Source: Rhizobium sp. 32-5/1
GTDB lineage: Bacteria; Pseudomonadota; Alphaproteobacteria; Rhizobiales; Rhizobiaceae
NCBI RefSeq assembly: GCF_029537235.1
Contig: NZ_CP120639.1
Coordinates: forward strand, 620,001-684,000
Length of the DNA stretch: 64,000 bases
Direction: 5' to 3'
Part shown: positions 1 to 8,907 of the stretch, piece by piece
How positions within the stretch are numbered: the first letter of the stretch is position 1
How the letters are laid out: every line of letters begins with the position of its first letter
Notes under the pieces: generated by a model
Told to the model about the DNA's origin: nothing
Seen by the model: the letters and a program-made list of their open reading frames with translations, nothing else
The model's database searches: none
Made by a program: the position numbers and the translations under genes

Positions 1-386
1 GGCAGCTCAACATCGGCGTGTTGCCGACCAAGACCAATTCTGAAGCCTTCGATCTCGTGGCCAACGCACGGGCGTCTGCTTTCGTCTGGGATGGCATCCT
101 GCTCGCCGCCATGATTGCTCAGGCGCCCGATCCATCGAAGTTTGAGCTGTCGGAAGAGACACTAAGCCCACCGGAACCGTACGGACTGTTGGTGCGACAC
201 GGTGACGAGGAGTTCCGAACGGTGGTCAATGCGGCGCTGGAGCGGATCTTTACCAGTCGAGAAATCAACGCGATTTACAAGACGTGGTTCATGTCGCCGA
301 TCCCGCCTGACGGCATGAATCTCAACCTGCCCATGTCCCCTACCCTGCAGGCAGCCTTTACCGCGCCAACGGACTATCTGGATTAG
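1..386 (+). CDS. Amino-acid-type ABC transporter solute-binding protein, C-terminal part (cut by window edge)
   Basis: The frame is already open at base 3, so the gene starts outside the window and only about the last 128 residues are seen. They align end to end with the C-terminal part of the next gene: both carry a DGILLAAM stretch, an EPYGL(L/M)VR motif, a K-x-W-F near the end and a PPDG...MPM tail. That makes it lobe 2 of a periplasmic solute-binding protein of the SBP_bac_3 (polar amino acid) family, which hands its ligand to an ABC permease in the inner membrane. No permease or ATPase is visible here. The pair is a tandem duplication. The ligand cannot be told from this fragment. Confidence 0.85.
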   Translation, partial: QLNIGVLPTKTNSEAFDLVANARASAFVWDGILLAAMIAQAPDPSKFELSEETLSPPEPYGLLVRHGDEEFRTVVNAALERIFTSREINAIYKTWFMSPIPPDGMNLNLPMSPTLQAAFTAPTDYLD

Positions 387-399
387 AGAGGACTGACCA

Positions 400-1329
400 A
401 TGACAAGAGAACTTCAACGTCAAACGCCCATACTGAAATTGCTTCTTGGTGCCGTTATCGTCCTTTCAGTCCTGGTGGCGGCTGCGGCCGGCCATGCCGA
501 AGCACCCGCCTCCACGCTCAAGAAAATTGCAGAGACAGGCGTCGTGCGCATCGGCTACAGTGCGGAAGATTTCCCTTTCTCCTACCGCCAGCCTGACGGC
601 ACTGTTAGAGGCTACTCGACTGAACTTTGCCTTGAAGTAATCGACCACATCAAGAACAGGCTGAAGCTTGCGACAGTGAAAGTCGAATATGTCGAGCGTA
701 CACCGCGCAACCGAGTGACGATGCTGCGTAGTGGCGATCTCGACATCGAATGTGTGGCCAGCACCAACAATGCCGAGCGACGAAAGAGTGCCGGCTTTTC
801 CTATCCGCATTTCGTCACCGGAAGCCAGTTCGTTTCGCTGAAGAAAAACAACCTGAAGACCATCGCCGATCTTGCCGGCCGCACTGTTGCAGCTACTTCA
901 GGCACCACCAATATTGGCCAGTTGAACACCATCAATCGTGAACGCGCACTGAACATCGCCGTCATGCCGGTCGAGACGCACAACGATGCCTTCCAACTGG
1001 TCACCGAGGGGCGGGCAGCCGCCTTTGTGATGGATGGTATACTTCTCGCAGCCATGGTGGCAAAATCGGAAAGTCCCGAAAATTATGCTCTCTCTACCGA
1101 AGCTCTAGGCTGGCCGGAGCCCTATGGGCTTATGGTCAGACTGGAAGACACCGATTTCAAGGATGCCGTCAACGCCGCCCTGGTAGCGATATATTCCAGT
1201 GGCCGGATCAAGACACTCTACGAGAAATGGTTCAACACCGCCGTACCGCCGGACGGCATCAACATGCGCATGCCGATGTCAGACGAACTGCGCGCGAGCT
1301 TTGCAAAGCCAGCGGACCCTGCCGAGTGA
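400..1329 (+). CDS. Amino-acid-type ABC transporter solute-binding protein
   Basis: A 309-residue periplasmic binding protein of the SBP_bac_3 family (GltI/ArtJ-like). Residues 1 to about 34 form a signal peptide: a basic start, then a hydrophobic core (LLLGAVIVLSVLVAAAAG) and an Ala-rich cleavage region. The mature part begins with the usual lobe-1 opening (TGVVRIGYSAEDFPFSY) and has the R-x-x-x-L-x-x-G-x-x-D-I-E-C segment seen in glutamate/aspartate binders. It starts 13 bases after the stop of its tandem paralogue, with a GAGAGGAC ribosome site just upstream, so the two are probably co-transcribed. No permease follows; the next gene is convergent. Family is sure; ligand (probably an acidic or polar amino acid) is inference. 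Confidence 0.9.
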   Translation: MTRELQRQTPILKLLLGAVIVLSVLVAAAAGHAEAPASTLKKIAETGVVRIGYSAEDFPFSYRQPDGTVRGYSTELCLEVIDHIKNRLKLATVKVEYVERTPRNRVTMLRSGDLDIECVASTNNAERRKSAGFSYPHFVTGSQFVSLKKNNLKTIADLAGRTVAATSGTTNIGQLNTINRERALNIAVMPVETHNDAFQLVTEGRAAAFVMDGILLAAMVAKSESPENYALSTEALGWPEPYGLMVRLEDTDFKDAVNAALVAIYSSGRIKTLYEKWFNTAVPPDGINMRMPMSDELRASFAKPADPAE

Positions 1330-1453
1330 TTGAGGGACTTGAAGGCCCGTTTCTCCACCGATTGCCGTACAAAGTTGCAGGGTGATCTCGGACAGGCTTT
1401 CACGCATCGTCGAGTCTTTTGCCGTGCTATGTTGGGCGACACGCTTCGTGAGG

Positions 1454-3502
1454 TTAGCCTATGCGGCTCTTCATGATATCGAACGGCAACACATTGATGG
1501 ATTGAAGTTGGTCTGGAGCTGCGGGTCGGCCTAGATAGTAGCCTTGTAGCTGATGAATGCCGTACTGCTGCATTAGACGCTGATGCTCGATGGTTTCAAC
1601 CCCTTCGACAAGAATACGGATTCCGCGGTTACGAAGCAGGCTGATAATGTCCAACATCATTCGTCTTCCTCGCTCCGTGTTGCAATCATGTAGGAATGAC
1701 CGGTCAATCTTGACGGTATCGAACTCTATGAGACGCAGCCACGACAGTCCGGCAAAACCCGTACCAAAGTCGTCCAACCAGACTTGGACGCCCAATTTTC
1801 TCAAATTGTTGATGCAGAGAACTACACCCTGGTCTAGTTCCAGCTCCATCCCTTCCGTAATTTCGAGAGCGAGCCTTGCACCCGCTAAACCGAAATCAGC
1901 GAGCGTTGAAGCAACGAAACTTGAGAAGTCCGGCATCTTGAGCTCAATCGGCGAAACATTGACACTTGCTACCTCCACCTTATTCTCGGCCAATAGGTCG
2001 CTGCAGACGGTGCGTATCGCCCAACGCCCGAGCTCGATTATTGACCCCGATCGTTCGGCGACGGGGATGAAATCAACGGGTGAAATCGATGCGCCGTCCG
2101 GCCGACGCAAGCGCATTAGAGCTTCTGCAGCCGCCACTCTGCCCGTCTGAACGTTTCGGATCGGCTGATATACCAGAGACACAAGGCGCTGGCTGACCGC
2201 GACCTTTAGGATCGCTGCTATGTCTTCTTCGTCATCCCGTGTCCTCGCATCACTAGGATCGAAGACCACCACCGTGTTCCGGCCACCTTTCTTCGCAGCG
2301 TAAAGGGCAAGATCTGCTTCGTGGACAACCCTGTCGAGATGCTTAGTTTGGTTCCTGGCGAACGACAATCCGATGCTGACAGTGACGATCGATGTGCCAT
2401 CTCGTCGGTTCTCATGAGGTAGAGCCAGGGAACGTATGGCAGATTTGATCGCTTCCGCAAAAGCGATAGCCTCCTCAACGTTCTGCTGCTGCGCGATGAT
2501 TATGAATTCTTCGCCGCCGTATCGCGCTATCCTAGCTCCGTACGAACTCACAACATCCTGGAGAAGATGAGATACAGCGACAAGGCACCGATCACCTTCT
2601 TGATGACCATAGCAGTCATTGTATCGTTTGAAGTAATCGACATCGAGCAGCAGCACGTAGAACATCGACCTATGGTCGAGCCAACGTTGCCAGTAATCAC
2701 GTAGTCGCTCATCGACAGCTCGCCGGTTTTCCAGCCCAGTGAGCGAGTCCGTGTTGGACAAGTGGAGGAGAGCTTTGCCCCTCTCCTCTGCCTCGTTTTG
2801 CTGAATGCGGGCCTCGAGCGCGTTGAGGAAAACTTTGTAACGCTCTCGATTAAGTTTCAGGTTCACGTATGATGTGAATATGAAGCACGAAATACAGAAG
2901 GCTCCGAGGATCAGCTTATAAAGCGGCAACATAGGTGAATACAGGTAGAGCATGCCCAGAAAGATGAGCATATTTGCCGTGGAGGCCGTGAGTGCAATGG
3001 GAAAGCGAAAGCTGAAAAACAGGTTTACGCTCATCATAAAGATGGCGCCGAAAACCATGTAGTACGAGAGCGCCTCTACGGCACTGGACATCTGTGCAGT
3101 GAGGATCCAAACAAGATAGGCTACAGATACAGATGTAGCCGCGACCGTATCGATCACGCCGGATCTTGCTTTGAAGTAGATCAAGACCTCCAAGAACGCT
3201 AAGGCACTGATCCCAACGATAAGACGACCCGCGACGGTGTAATGAGCGACATCGCCGATAAAAAGGTAGTCGGTAAGGGAGTACGCCAGATAAGCTGCAA
3301 CGGCTATCCACAGGCCTTTGCGAGTGATGCGTTTTCTGCCCTGCTCACTCTCACGCACATACAAATCACGCAGGTGTTCCGGCGACGGCGTTGTACCTGC
3401 AGCAATGACCCCTGCCTCGGCAAACATGTGCAGCATGACCTGAGACCCAATTCGGTTGCAGCTACGCGTCGTGGACCGCCGCACCAAGTTGGATAGCGAC
3501 AT
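1454..3502 (-). CDS. Membrane-anchored GGDEF-EAL protein (cyclic-di-GMP synthesis and breakdown)
   Basis: A 682-residue inner-membrane protein. Residues about 60 to 215 hold some six hydrophobic segments forming an N-terminal sensor region with no named domain that I recognise. A GGDEF domain follows with signature GGEEF near residue 330 and the upstream LLDVDYFKRYND motif, so it looks catalytically competent as a diguanylate cyclase. The EAL domain starts with EALMR near residue 460 and keeps the metal and catalytic residues: VNVSP, EITEG, DDFGTG, VKIDRSF and EGVET. Both activities are therefore plausible; which one dominates cannot be read from sequence. It converges on the binding-protein gene and is divergent from the putative methyltransferase at 3729, sharing a 226-base AT-richer promoter region with it. 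Confidence 0.95.
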   Translation of the reverse strand: MSLSNLVRRSTTRSCNRIGSQVMLHMFAEAGVIAAGTTPSPEHLRDLYVRESEQGRKRITRKGLWIAVAAYLAYSLTDYLFIGDVAHYTVAGRLIVGISALAFLEVLIYFKARSGVIDTVAATSVSVAYLVWILTAQMSSAVEALSYYMVFGAIFMMSVNLFFSFRFPIALTASTANMLIFLGMLYLYSPMLPLYKLILGAFCISCFIFTSYVNLKLNRERYKVFLNALEARIQQNEAEERGKALLHLSNTDSLTGLENRRAVDERLRDYWQRWLDHRSMFYVLLLDVDYFKRYNDCYGHQEGDRCLVAVSHLLQDVVSSYGARIARYGGEEFIIIAQQQNVEEAIAFAEAIKSAIRSLALPHENRRDGTSIVTVSIGLSFARNQTKHLDRVVHEADLALYAAKKGGRNTVVVFDPSDARTRDDEEDIAAILKVAVSQRLVSLVYQPIRNVQTGRVAAAEALMRLRRPDGASISPVDFIPVAERSGSIIELGRWAIRTVCSDLLAENKVEVASVNVSPIELKMPDFSSFVASTLADFGLAGARLALEITEGMELELDQGVVLCINNLRKLGVQVWLDDFGTGFAGLSWLRLIEFDTVKIDRSFLHDCNTERGRRMMLDIISLLRNRGIRILVEGVETIEHQRLMQQYGIHQLQGYYLGRPAAPDQLQSINVLPFDIMKSRIG

Positions 3503-3728
3503 GTTACATGCATGACAAACGATAACGGGCTCGTGTCTCGAACCCCGGCACTAATCGCGAAGCGTATTTAACGAACTCTAAAGTTGGTGACGCGCCACTG
3601 ACCTTATGCGTGACGCCCGAATAACCCTTGACGTATCATAGAATGGTAAAGAGTTTAACTTTCTATTAACACTCCGTTGATTCCGAGGTTTTTTTGGCTC
3701 ACCCCCTTTTTCTCCTGACGGCAAAAGC

Positions 3729-4736
3729 TTGATCATTCCGCGATCCGTCAGCGACAGTCTTATCTCTCATGAACCGAGCAATCAGACAGAGCTTTTGGCT
3801 GAAGCAAACGCTCAGTTTGCCATTGTCATAAACCTTGCCATGCAGCGGTGGGATGCTGGGAGGGATCTGCCCGAGATGACCAGATGGTTGATCGGTCAAC
3901 TGCATGATATCAGGCAAAAGGCAGGGCCCGATGTCTGGCAGAAGCTAATCCCCGTCATACAAGCGCATCCTTCGGCGCAGGTAATGCAGCAGTGCCCCTT
4001 TACCCGATGGTCGTCCGAAAAGCCTCGCGGATATTCCGGCGATGCAGGACTAATAGACTTCATCTATGGGCATGAAGCGGCAGCCAGAGAGGTCGCCAAG
4101 GCGACTCCTGCTGGACTTCAGATATTTGAGTACACCATCAACGCTCCCGGACCGGTTGCGGTTAGGGAAAGGCGAGACATTCTGACCCGCTACGTTGATG
4201 AGACCGCGGCGAGGACAGCCTCGGATACCGAGATCCTTGCAATTGCCGCCGGGCATCTCCGTGAAGCAGAGGCATCGACGGCCCTTTCTAAAGGCGAAAT
4301 TAAGCGCTGGGTTGCCCTTGATCAGGATCCGCAAAGCATCGGCTCAATCGTGCGACAATTCACTGGAACTTCTGTCGATCCGGTCGATGGATCGGTGCGT
4401 GGGCTCCTCACAGGCAAGCATCAACTCGGAACGTTCGATCTGATTTATGCCGCGGGGCTCTACGATTATCTCACCGATAAAGTCGCGATCAAGCTGACGC
4501 AGAGATGCTTCGAGATGCTGAAGCCAAGCGGAGTATTCTTGTTCGCTAACTTTTCCGATGAGATGTCTGATGACGGCTATATGGAATCCTATATGAACTG
4601 GGAACTCTTGCAGCGTTCGGAGGCAGACATGTGGCGTATCGTCAATGCCAGCGTTGGTGCGGATACAATCGATGCTCGCGTTTGGTTCGGGACCAACCGC
4701 AATATCATTTACAGCACGATTAAGAAGCTACCATAG
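3729..4736 (+). CDS. Putative class I SAM-dependent methyltransferase
   Basis: A protein of up to 335 residues. The second half resembles a Rossmann methyltransferase core: a strand with acidic end (RWVALDQDPQSI, the likely SAM-ribose binding position), then FDLIYAAGLYDYL and LKPSGVFLFANF, which match the usual strand 4 and post-core motifs. The first GxGxG-like motif is weak (EILAIAAGHLREA). The N-terminal half, with CPFTRWSSEKPRGYSGDA, is like the proteins annotated as extracellular-factor/3-hydroxypalmitate methyl ester synthases (PhcB-like), an association made from memory. The only start reaching the full frame is TTG at 3729; the first internal ATG is 37 codons later. A signalling methyl ester would fit beside the divergent c-di-GMP gene, but that is inference. 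Confidence 0.6.
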   Translation: MIIPRSVSDSLISHEPSNQTELLAEANAQFAIVINLAMQRWDAGRDLPEMTRWLIGQLHDIRQKAGPDVWQKLIPVIQAHPSAQVMQQCPFTRWSSEKPRGYSGDAGLIDFIYGHEAAAREVAKATPAGLQIFEYTINAPGPVAVRERRDILTRYVDETAARTASDTEILAIAAGHLREAEASTALSKGEIKRWVALDQDPQSIGSIVRQFTGTSVDPVDGSVRGLLTGKHQLGTFDLIYAAGLYDYLTDKVAIKLTQRCFEMLKPSGVFLFANFSDEMSDDGYMESYMNWELLQRSEADMWRIVNASVGADTIDARVWFGTNRNIIYSTIKKLP

Positions 4737-4931
4737 GTACAACATCAAGCAAGCTGCACATTCATGGCCCGCACTGCAGCTTCTACGACGGCAGCATTAT
4801 CAAGTGACCGGACCTCGATCATTCTTGATGCTGCTGTCGTTTCTTTCGCCCTGACGGGACTCGAACCGCTGACCCGGTCGTTCAGTCCGCTATGCTGACA
4901 CCGAAAATCCCTGTACCGCCAGTTGCTTGCT

Positions 4932-5266
4932 CTAAGGAATGGCCGGAATGGTCCGCAAGGAGACCGGCAGGTTCCAGCTGCCCATCGAATGAAGCCGACA
5001 TTCAAGAAAGTGGTAGGTGCCGTCGTGGTCGGCCCATTGCCGATCGTCGGCGGCCGTGGCAAGCCGCATTGTGGCTTTTCCGTACCAGCCATTCTCGCCG
5101 GCCGCAGCATTTTCAGTTGGACAATGTCGCCGATGTTGACGTGTCGCTCAACCGTGCAAGCCGTCAGGCTCGAAGCGGGCGCGATCACACCTACCGGAGC
5201 ATCAAACAGGACCGAAGGTCCTTTGCCGACTACTGGCCCGAAACATCGAAAAAAGACCGGTGCCAA
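4932..5266 (-). CDS. Unrecognised small gene, frame broken once
   Basis: If one base is restored in the short T run at 5110-5113, the minus strand reads as one frame of about 111 residues from a TTG at 5266 to a TAG at 4932. The restored C-terminal part has a beta-rich look (GENGWYGKATMRLA, DHDGTYHFLEC, SMGSWNLPVSL), and the upstream part has ERHVNIGDIVQLK. I recognise no family, and there is no good ribosome site, so the true start may lie further upstream. The overlapping plus-strand frame is longer but has no protein-like features. The remaining sequence between 4737 and 4931 holds nothing I can name. Confidence 0.25.
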
Positions 5267-5387
5267 GACCTCGGCCGTTGCCAGCTTTGGCTTCGTCCAA
5301 ATATCACATGCTATGGTTCATTGTCGGATCGCCAGATGGACTGGCGGTCCGACGGATTTCTTCTATCTCAACCAACTTCACACGCTT

Positions 5388-5993
5388 TCAGCCGACCTTG
5401 ATCAGGTTCTGGAAAATCAGGGCATTTCTGGCTTGGATCAGGCGCCCGCCTTCCGCGATCTTGCCCAATTCGATCGGTGCATAGCCAAGGTCGGAGACCA
5501 GTTTGGCGACCAAAGCGCTGGAGGCCTCGTCGTCGCTCGACACGAACACGACGCGGCGGCCATCCGGAATGGCAACCGGGGCTACAAGTCCCTTCATCGG
5601 CAACTGGTTGAACGCCTTGACGAGATTCGCGCCGGGGACCCGATCTGCATTGACCTCGGACGACAAGCGGCCCTGAAGTTCGCGCTCCTGCACGTCGAGC
5701 GGCAGAAAGGCAGCGTTGGTGACGTCGATAACGATCTTGCCGGTCCAGTCCGACCGCGTGGCGGCAACATCCTTGAAGTTGAGGAAAGGGACGGCAAAGA
5801 AGATCACGTGGGCCTCGAGAGCCGCGTCCAGCGTGGCTGCCGTCACACTCTGGCCAAGCGATGCGATCAGGGGCTCGATCGTGGCCGGGCCGCGGGTGTT
5901 GGCAATAGCGACGTCGATGCCGGCGCGCGAGAATATCCCGGCGAGGGTCAGACCGACGTTGCCGGTGCCGATGATGCTGTAGGTCATGGTCAT
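5388..5993 (-). CDS. NADP oxidoreductase, coenzyme F420-dependent-type NAD(P)-binding protein
   Basis: A 201-residue single-domain Rossmann protein. The N-terminus YSIIGTGNVGLTLAG is the GxGxxG dinucleotide-binding loop, followed by IANTRGP at the end of the second strand, where the residues favour NADP. FFAVPF and KIVIDVTNA are the further strand ends of the F420_oxidored/ProC-like superfamily. Despite the family name, members in proteobacteria do not need F420; they are thought to reduce small carbonyls or quinones with NADPH. It overlaps the upstream pirin gene by ATGA, and with azoR forms a three-gene operon that looks like an electrophile/quinone defence unit. Substrate unknown. Confidence 0.85.
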   Translation of the reverse strand: MTMTYSIIGTGNVGLTLAGIFSRAGIDVAIANTRGPATIEPLIASLGQSVTAATLDAALEAHVIFFAVPFLNFKDVAATRSDWTGKIVIDVTNAAFLPLDVQERELQGRLSSEVNADRVPGANLVKAFNQLPMKGLVAPVAIPDGRRVVFVSSDDEASSALVAKLVSDLGYAPIELGKIAEGGRLIQARNALIFQNLIKVG

Positions 5994-6883
5994 TTTCCTT
6001 TTGGTTGCGCCACTGCTGTGGCTTGGCTGTTGGAGGCGAAGGTCCCGCGCGCAAAGTCCCGGCGGGCCTGACGTATTTCTTCGGCACTGTTCATCACGAA
6101 GGGGCCGCCGAAGACGACAGGCTCGTTCAAGGGTTTTCCCGCGAAGACGAGAAGGCTCACGGGCGTATCGTCCGTGCGCAGTGTCAATTCTGTCCGCTCT
6201 GGCCGGTTCGGGCGCGTAAGCCAGGAGATTTGCCCGGCACTGACGCGGCTTTCACCCGGTCCGACAAGGACGCTGCCTTCCAAGAGGAAAAGGAAGGCGT
6301 TGTCTTCTCCGGCAAGGTCGATCGACGTAGCGTCGTGCGGACGCAGATCGACCTTAAGCATAGTCACCGGGACATGATTCAGCGTGGGGGCCGAAATCCC
6401 ATGACTTTGCCCAGAGAAGATGGCGATACGGGTGCCGCCCCGCTGCCACACAGGTCGGTCCACCGCACGCAGATGCTGATACTGTGGTTCCGTCATCTTG
6501 GCGGCGGCGGGCAGGTTGATCCAGCGTTGCAGCGTGTGGGCAATCGTGCCCGGAGGCGCGCTTTCCTCGTGCAGAACGCCGCGCCCCGCTGTCATCCACT
6601 GTGCATCACCGGACCCTAACCAGCCGAGATGACCGGCCGAGTCGTGATGATCGACCACCCCCTCGATGACGTAGGTCAAGGTTTCCATGCCACGATGTGG
6701 ATGAACAGAATAGGCACCATGCGGCATCCAGTCTTCGCCCATAAGCAGGAAGGGGTCGCTGAAGGCAGGATCGTCGCTGCCGATCAGGCGCCTTACCCGA
6801 TGGCCTGAAACGAAGCCCGGTGTGGTTTCAGGATCGTCAATCCGGGCAACACCGCGTTGGATGCTTTGCGGTTGAGAGGTCAT
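5990..6883 (-). CDS. Pirin-family bicupin protein
   Basis: A 297-residue pirin. The frame is open for another 53 codons upstream, but that extension is Arg-rich and lies over azoR; the ATG at 6883 (MTSQPQSIQRGV) is the natural start, 17 bases beyond the azoR stop. The N-terminal cupin keeps the metal ligands: PHRGMETLTYV with the preceding H of HPH, and the H/E of VLHEESAP. This is followed by the pirin hallmark LQRWINLP. Bacterial pirins are cytoplasmic iron proteins, some with quercetin (flavonol) 2,3-dioxygenase activity and some regulatory. Its place between an azoreductase and an NADPH oxidoreductase suggests a job in handling flavonoids or quinones, which is inference. Confidence 0.9.
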   Translation of the reverse strand: MTSQPQSIQRGVARIDDPETTPGFVSGHRVRRLIGSDDPAFSDPFLLMGEDWMPHGAYSVHPHRGMETLTYVIEGVVDHHDSAGHLGWLGSGDAQWMTAGRGVLHEESAPPGTIAHTLQRWINLPAAAKMTEPQYQHLRAVDRPVWQRGGTRIAIFSGQSHGISAPTLNHVPVTMLKVDLRPHDATSIDLAGEDNAFLFLLEGSVLVGPGESRVSAGQISWLTRPNRPERTELTLRTDDTPVSLLVFAGKPLNEPVVFGGPFVMNSAEEIRQARRDFARGTFASNSQATAVAQPKGK

Positions 6884-6900
6884 GGTGCCGATCCCCGGGA

Positions 6901-7530
6901 TCACATCGCTGCGGCGTTGGCTGGCGCGCGGGTGGCGGCAGCTTCGACCGTGGCACCCAAGGCATCGACTGCGGTTTCGCCGACGCCGCCCGCGACGCTC
7001 CGGCCGGCCAGCGTGATGTTGACGTCCGAAATCCCGATCCACCCCAGCACCTGGGTCAGATACCCGCTGGCAAGGTTGTAGCCCGCGACCGGCGAGCCTG
7101 GCGTGAAATCACCGCCGGTGGCCAGGATGATGTCGGCCCGCTTGCCGGACAGAAGGCCCTTATTGTCGGTGCCCACCGTCACCCCGACCCGCACGATCTG
7201 GTCGATCCAGGCCTTGAGTGCCGCCGGGATCGAGAAGTTGAACATCGGCGTCGCGATTAGCACGTGGTCGGCTGACTTCAGTTCCGCGACCAGGTCATCC
7301 GACACTTTGATGGCCGCCGTCATTTCGGCTGTGTGCGTGTCAGCCGGCATGAAGGCCCCGCCGATCCAGGCGACATCCACCAGCGGAACCGGCGCCTTGG
7401 CCAGGTCACGGGTGATGACCCTGCCTTGCGGATTGGCAGCCATCCAGGCCGCAACGAAGCGTTCGGTCAGCTTGCGCGAGGTTGAATAATCAAAACGCGG
7501 GCTGACTTCGATGACGAGAAGGGTGGGCAT
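6901..7530 (-). CDS. azoR: FMN-dependent NADH:quinone/azo reductase
   Basis: A 209-residue flavodoxin-fold protein. The first strand LLVIEVSPR and the S-x-S-R-x-L segment bind FMN phosphate; ATPMFNFSIPAALKAWIDQIVRVG is represented by its core PMFNF-IP-LK-W-D, the AzoR signature around the isoalloxazine ring; ATGGDF follows. It uses NADH to reduce azo compounds and quinones by two electrons in the cytoplasm. The frame extends 56 codons further upstream, but the ATG at 7530 (MPTLLVIEV) places the first strand correctly. It is the first gene of the operon azoR-pirin-oxidoreductase, opposite the LysR gene at 7847, the usual layout for a LysR-controlled redox operon. Confidence 0.9.
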   Translation of the reverse strand: MPTLLVIEVSPRFDYSTSRKLTERFVAAWMAANPQGRVITRDLAKAPVPLVDVAWIGGAFMPADTHTAEMTAAIKVSDDLVAELKSADHVLIATPMFNFSIPAALKAWIDQIVRVGVTVGTDNKGLLSGKRADIILATGGDFTPGSPVAGYNLASGYLTQVLGWIGISDVNITLAGRSVAGGVGETAVDALGATVEAAATRAPANAAAM

Positions 7531-7846
7531 GAGGGTAGTCCTTTTTGAAAGGGGGAGAGGCGTCTGGGAAACGGGGCCGCCTGCGGTCGGGCGGAGCCGG
7601 TTGGCAATCCGCGCAATCCAGCTTCCCGACCCGGTTTTCGGGCTGTGTGGCATGGTCAATTCTTTCCTGATGACCGGCACCGACACGGGCACGGGCACGG
7701 CCTGACGATAGGCTTGATAAGAGACTCTGTTCGGTCCAGGGCGGCTGCAAACTCAAGAAGGTTGCCATCCCCAGATGGTGACCGATATTTAGGTCGCTTG
7801 ATTGCATCAGTAAACTGACGTAACTTCGCTTCTATACATCTAATGA
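7531..7846. promoter_or_regulatory. Divergent promoter region of azoR and lysR, with a candidate LysR site
   Basis: This 316-base stretch separates the divergent azoR and lysR starts. At 7807-7818 there is a small perfect inverted repeat (TCAGT-AA-ACTGA) placed about 30 bases before the lysR start, where autoregulatory LysR sites normally sit. No coding frame here looks real. I did not find a clear -35/-10 pair. Confidence 0.4.
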
Positions 7847-8781
7847 TTGGATGGGAATTTGCTGGACAGCGTCACCATCAACCAGTTGCGCACCTTCGTG
7901 GCCGTTTGCGAAGAAGGCAGCTTTTCGGGTGCCGCCAAGAAACTTATGCGGGCGCAGTCCGCCGTCAGTCATGCCATCTCTGCGCTGGAGCAGGCGCTTG
8001 ATGTCGCGCTTTTCGATCGGGATGCGCGCCGCGCCGAACTCAGCGCTGCTGGGCGCAACCTTCTGCCCGACGCGCGATCGGTCATCGCCCGCACTGAAGA
8101 GATGAAGACCCGCGCCAGTGCCATCGCGCGGTTCGGCGCACCGCAGCTGTCGATTGCGGCGGACGTCTATTTTCCCCGGCCGCATCTGATTGCCTGCCTT
8201 CAGTCTTTGCAGACCCTCTCGCCCATGGTGGCAGTCAGCCTGCGGATGACGACGATGCAGGGCGGCGAGGCGCTGGTCCTCGACGGCGTCTGCTCCATGG
8301 CCATTTCCATCGCCGACGTGCCAGAGTTGAACCCTGACGCCATCGAACGGCACTGGCTGGGAGAGACGTCGATGGTCACAGTCTGCGCCCCGACCCACCC
8401 CTGGCCGCAGCACGCTCACCAGTTCCAACCGACGAATTCAGCCGGCATGTGCAGCTTGTCGTCACCGACAACCGCCCGAACGCCGACAAGACCGAAGTGG
8501 CCGTGGTCGGAGAGCGCAAGTGGCATGTCAACGACCTGAGCGCCAAGCATGACTTTTTGACCGCGGGCCTCGGCTGGGGCCACATGCCGCGCGATCTGGT
8601 CACGGGCGATCTGGCGGCCGGCACCCTTGTCGCCATTCAGCGCCATGCCTGGCACATCCGTCCGTTGACCTTCATGCTCTCACAACGCCGGGGGCAACGG
8701 CTGCAGGACGCGGAGGCGACCTTGCGCGATCTACTTGCAGATTGGGAAATGGAGCAAGACCCGGAAAACCCGATCACTTAG
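7847..8781 (+). CDS. LysR-family transcriptional regulator, frame broken once
   Basis: Residues about 8 to 65 form the LysR winged helix (INQLRTFVAVCEEGSFSGAA, QSAVSHAISALE, LFDR). The rest is the inducer-binding domain. The frame shifts at the C run 8398-8401: before it the protein reads MVTVCAPTHP, and one frame over it goes on as LAAARSPVPTDEFSRHVQL to the stop at 8781. Restoring one C gives a protein of about 311 residues, the normal LysR length. Start is TTG at 7847 or a TTG four codons later. It is divergent from azoR and probably controls that operon in response to a quinone-like signal (inference). Confidence 0.85.
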
Positions 8782-8907
8782 GCCCCGACGCCAGAAACTC
8801 CAGCAACTGATTCGCCCTTCTGCCGATGATTGCGTCATTCCTGACGGAATCCGTCGGCATGTTTTAACGCGGTGCAGCAAACCTAGCTCAAGCTTCAGGA
8901 CCGTCCG

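Noticed and set aside
4840..4900. tRNA-like 3' end on the minus strand (GGTTCGAGTCCCG)
   Set aside because: The T-loop motif is there, but the T stem has two mismatches in five pairs, and no acceptor partner, D arm or anticodon arm can be formed upstream. Most likely chance; at best a scrap of an attachment site.
4923..6071. 382-codon plus-strand frame
   Set aside because: Antisense to the NADP oxidoreductase and pirin genes; no domain or ribosome site. A shadow due to high GC.
8380..8450. Programmed ribosomal frameshift in the lysR gene
   Set aside because: LysR proteins are not known to use one, there is no slippery X-XXY-YYZ site, and the same one-base loss recurs in many unrelated genes here.
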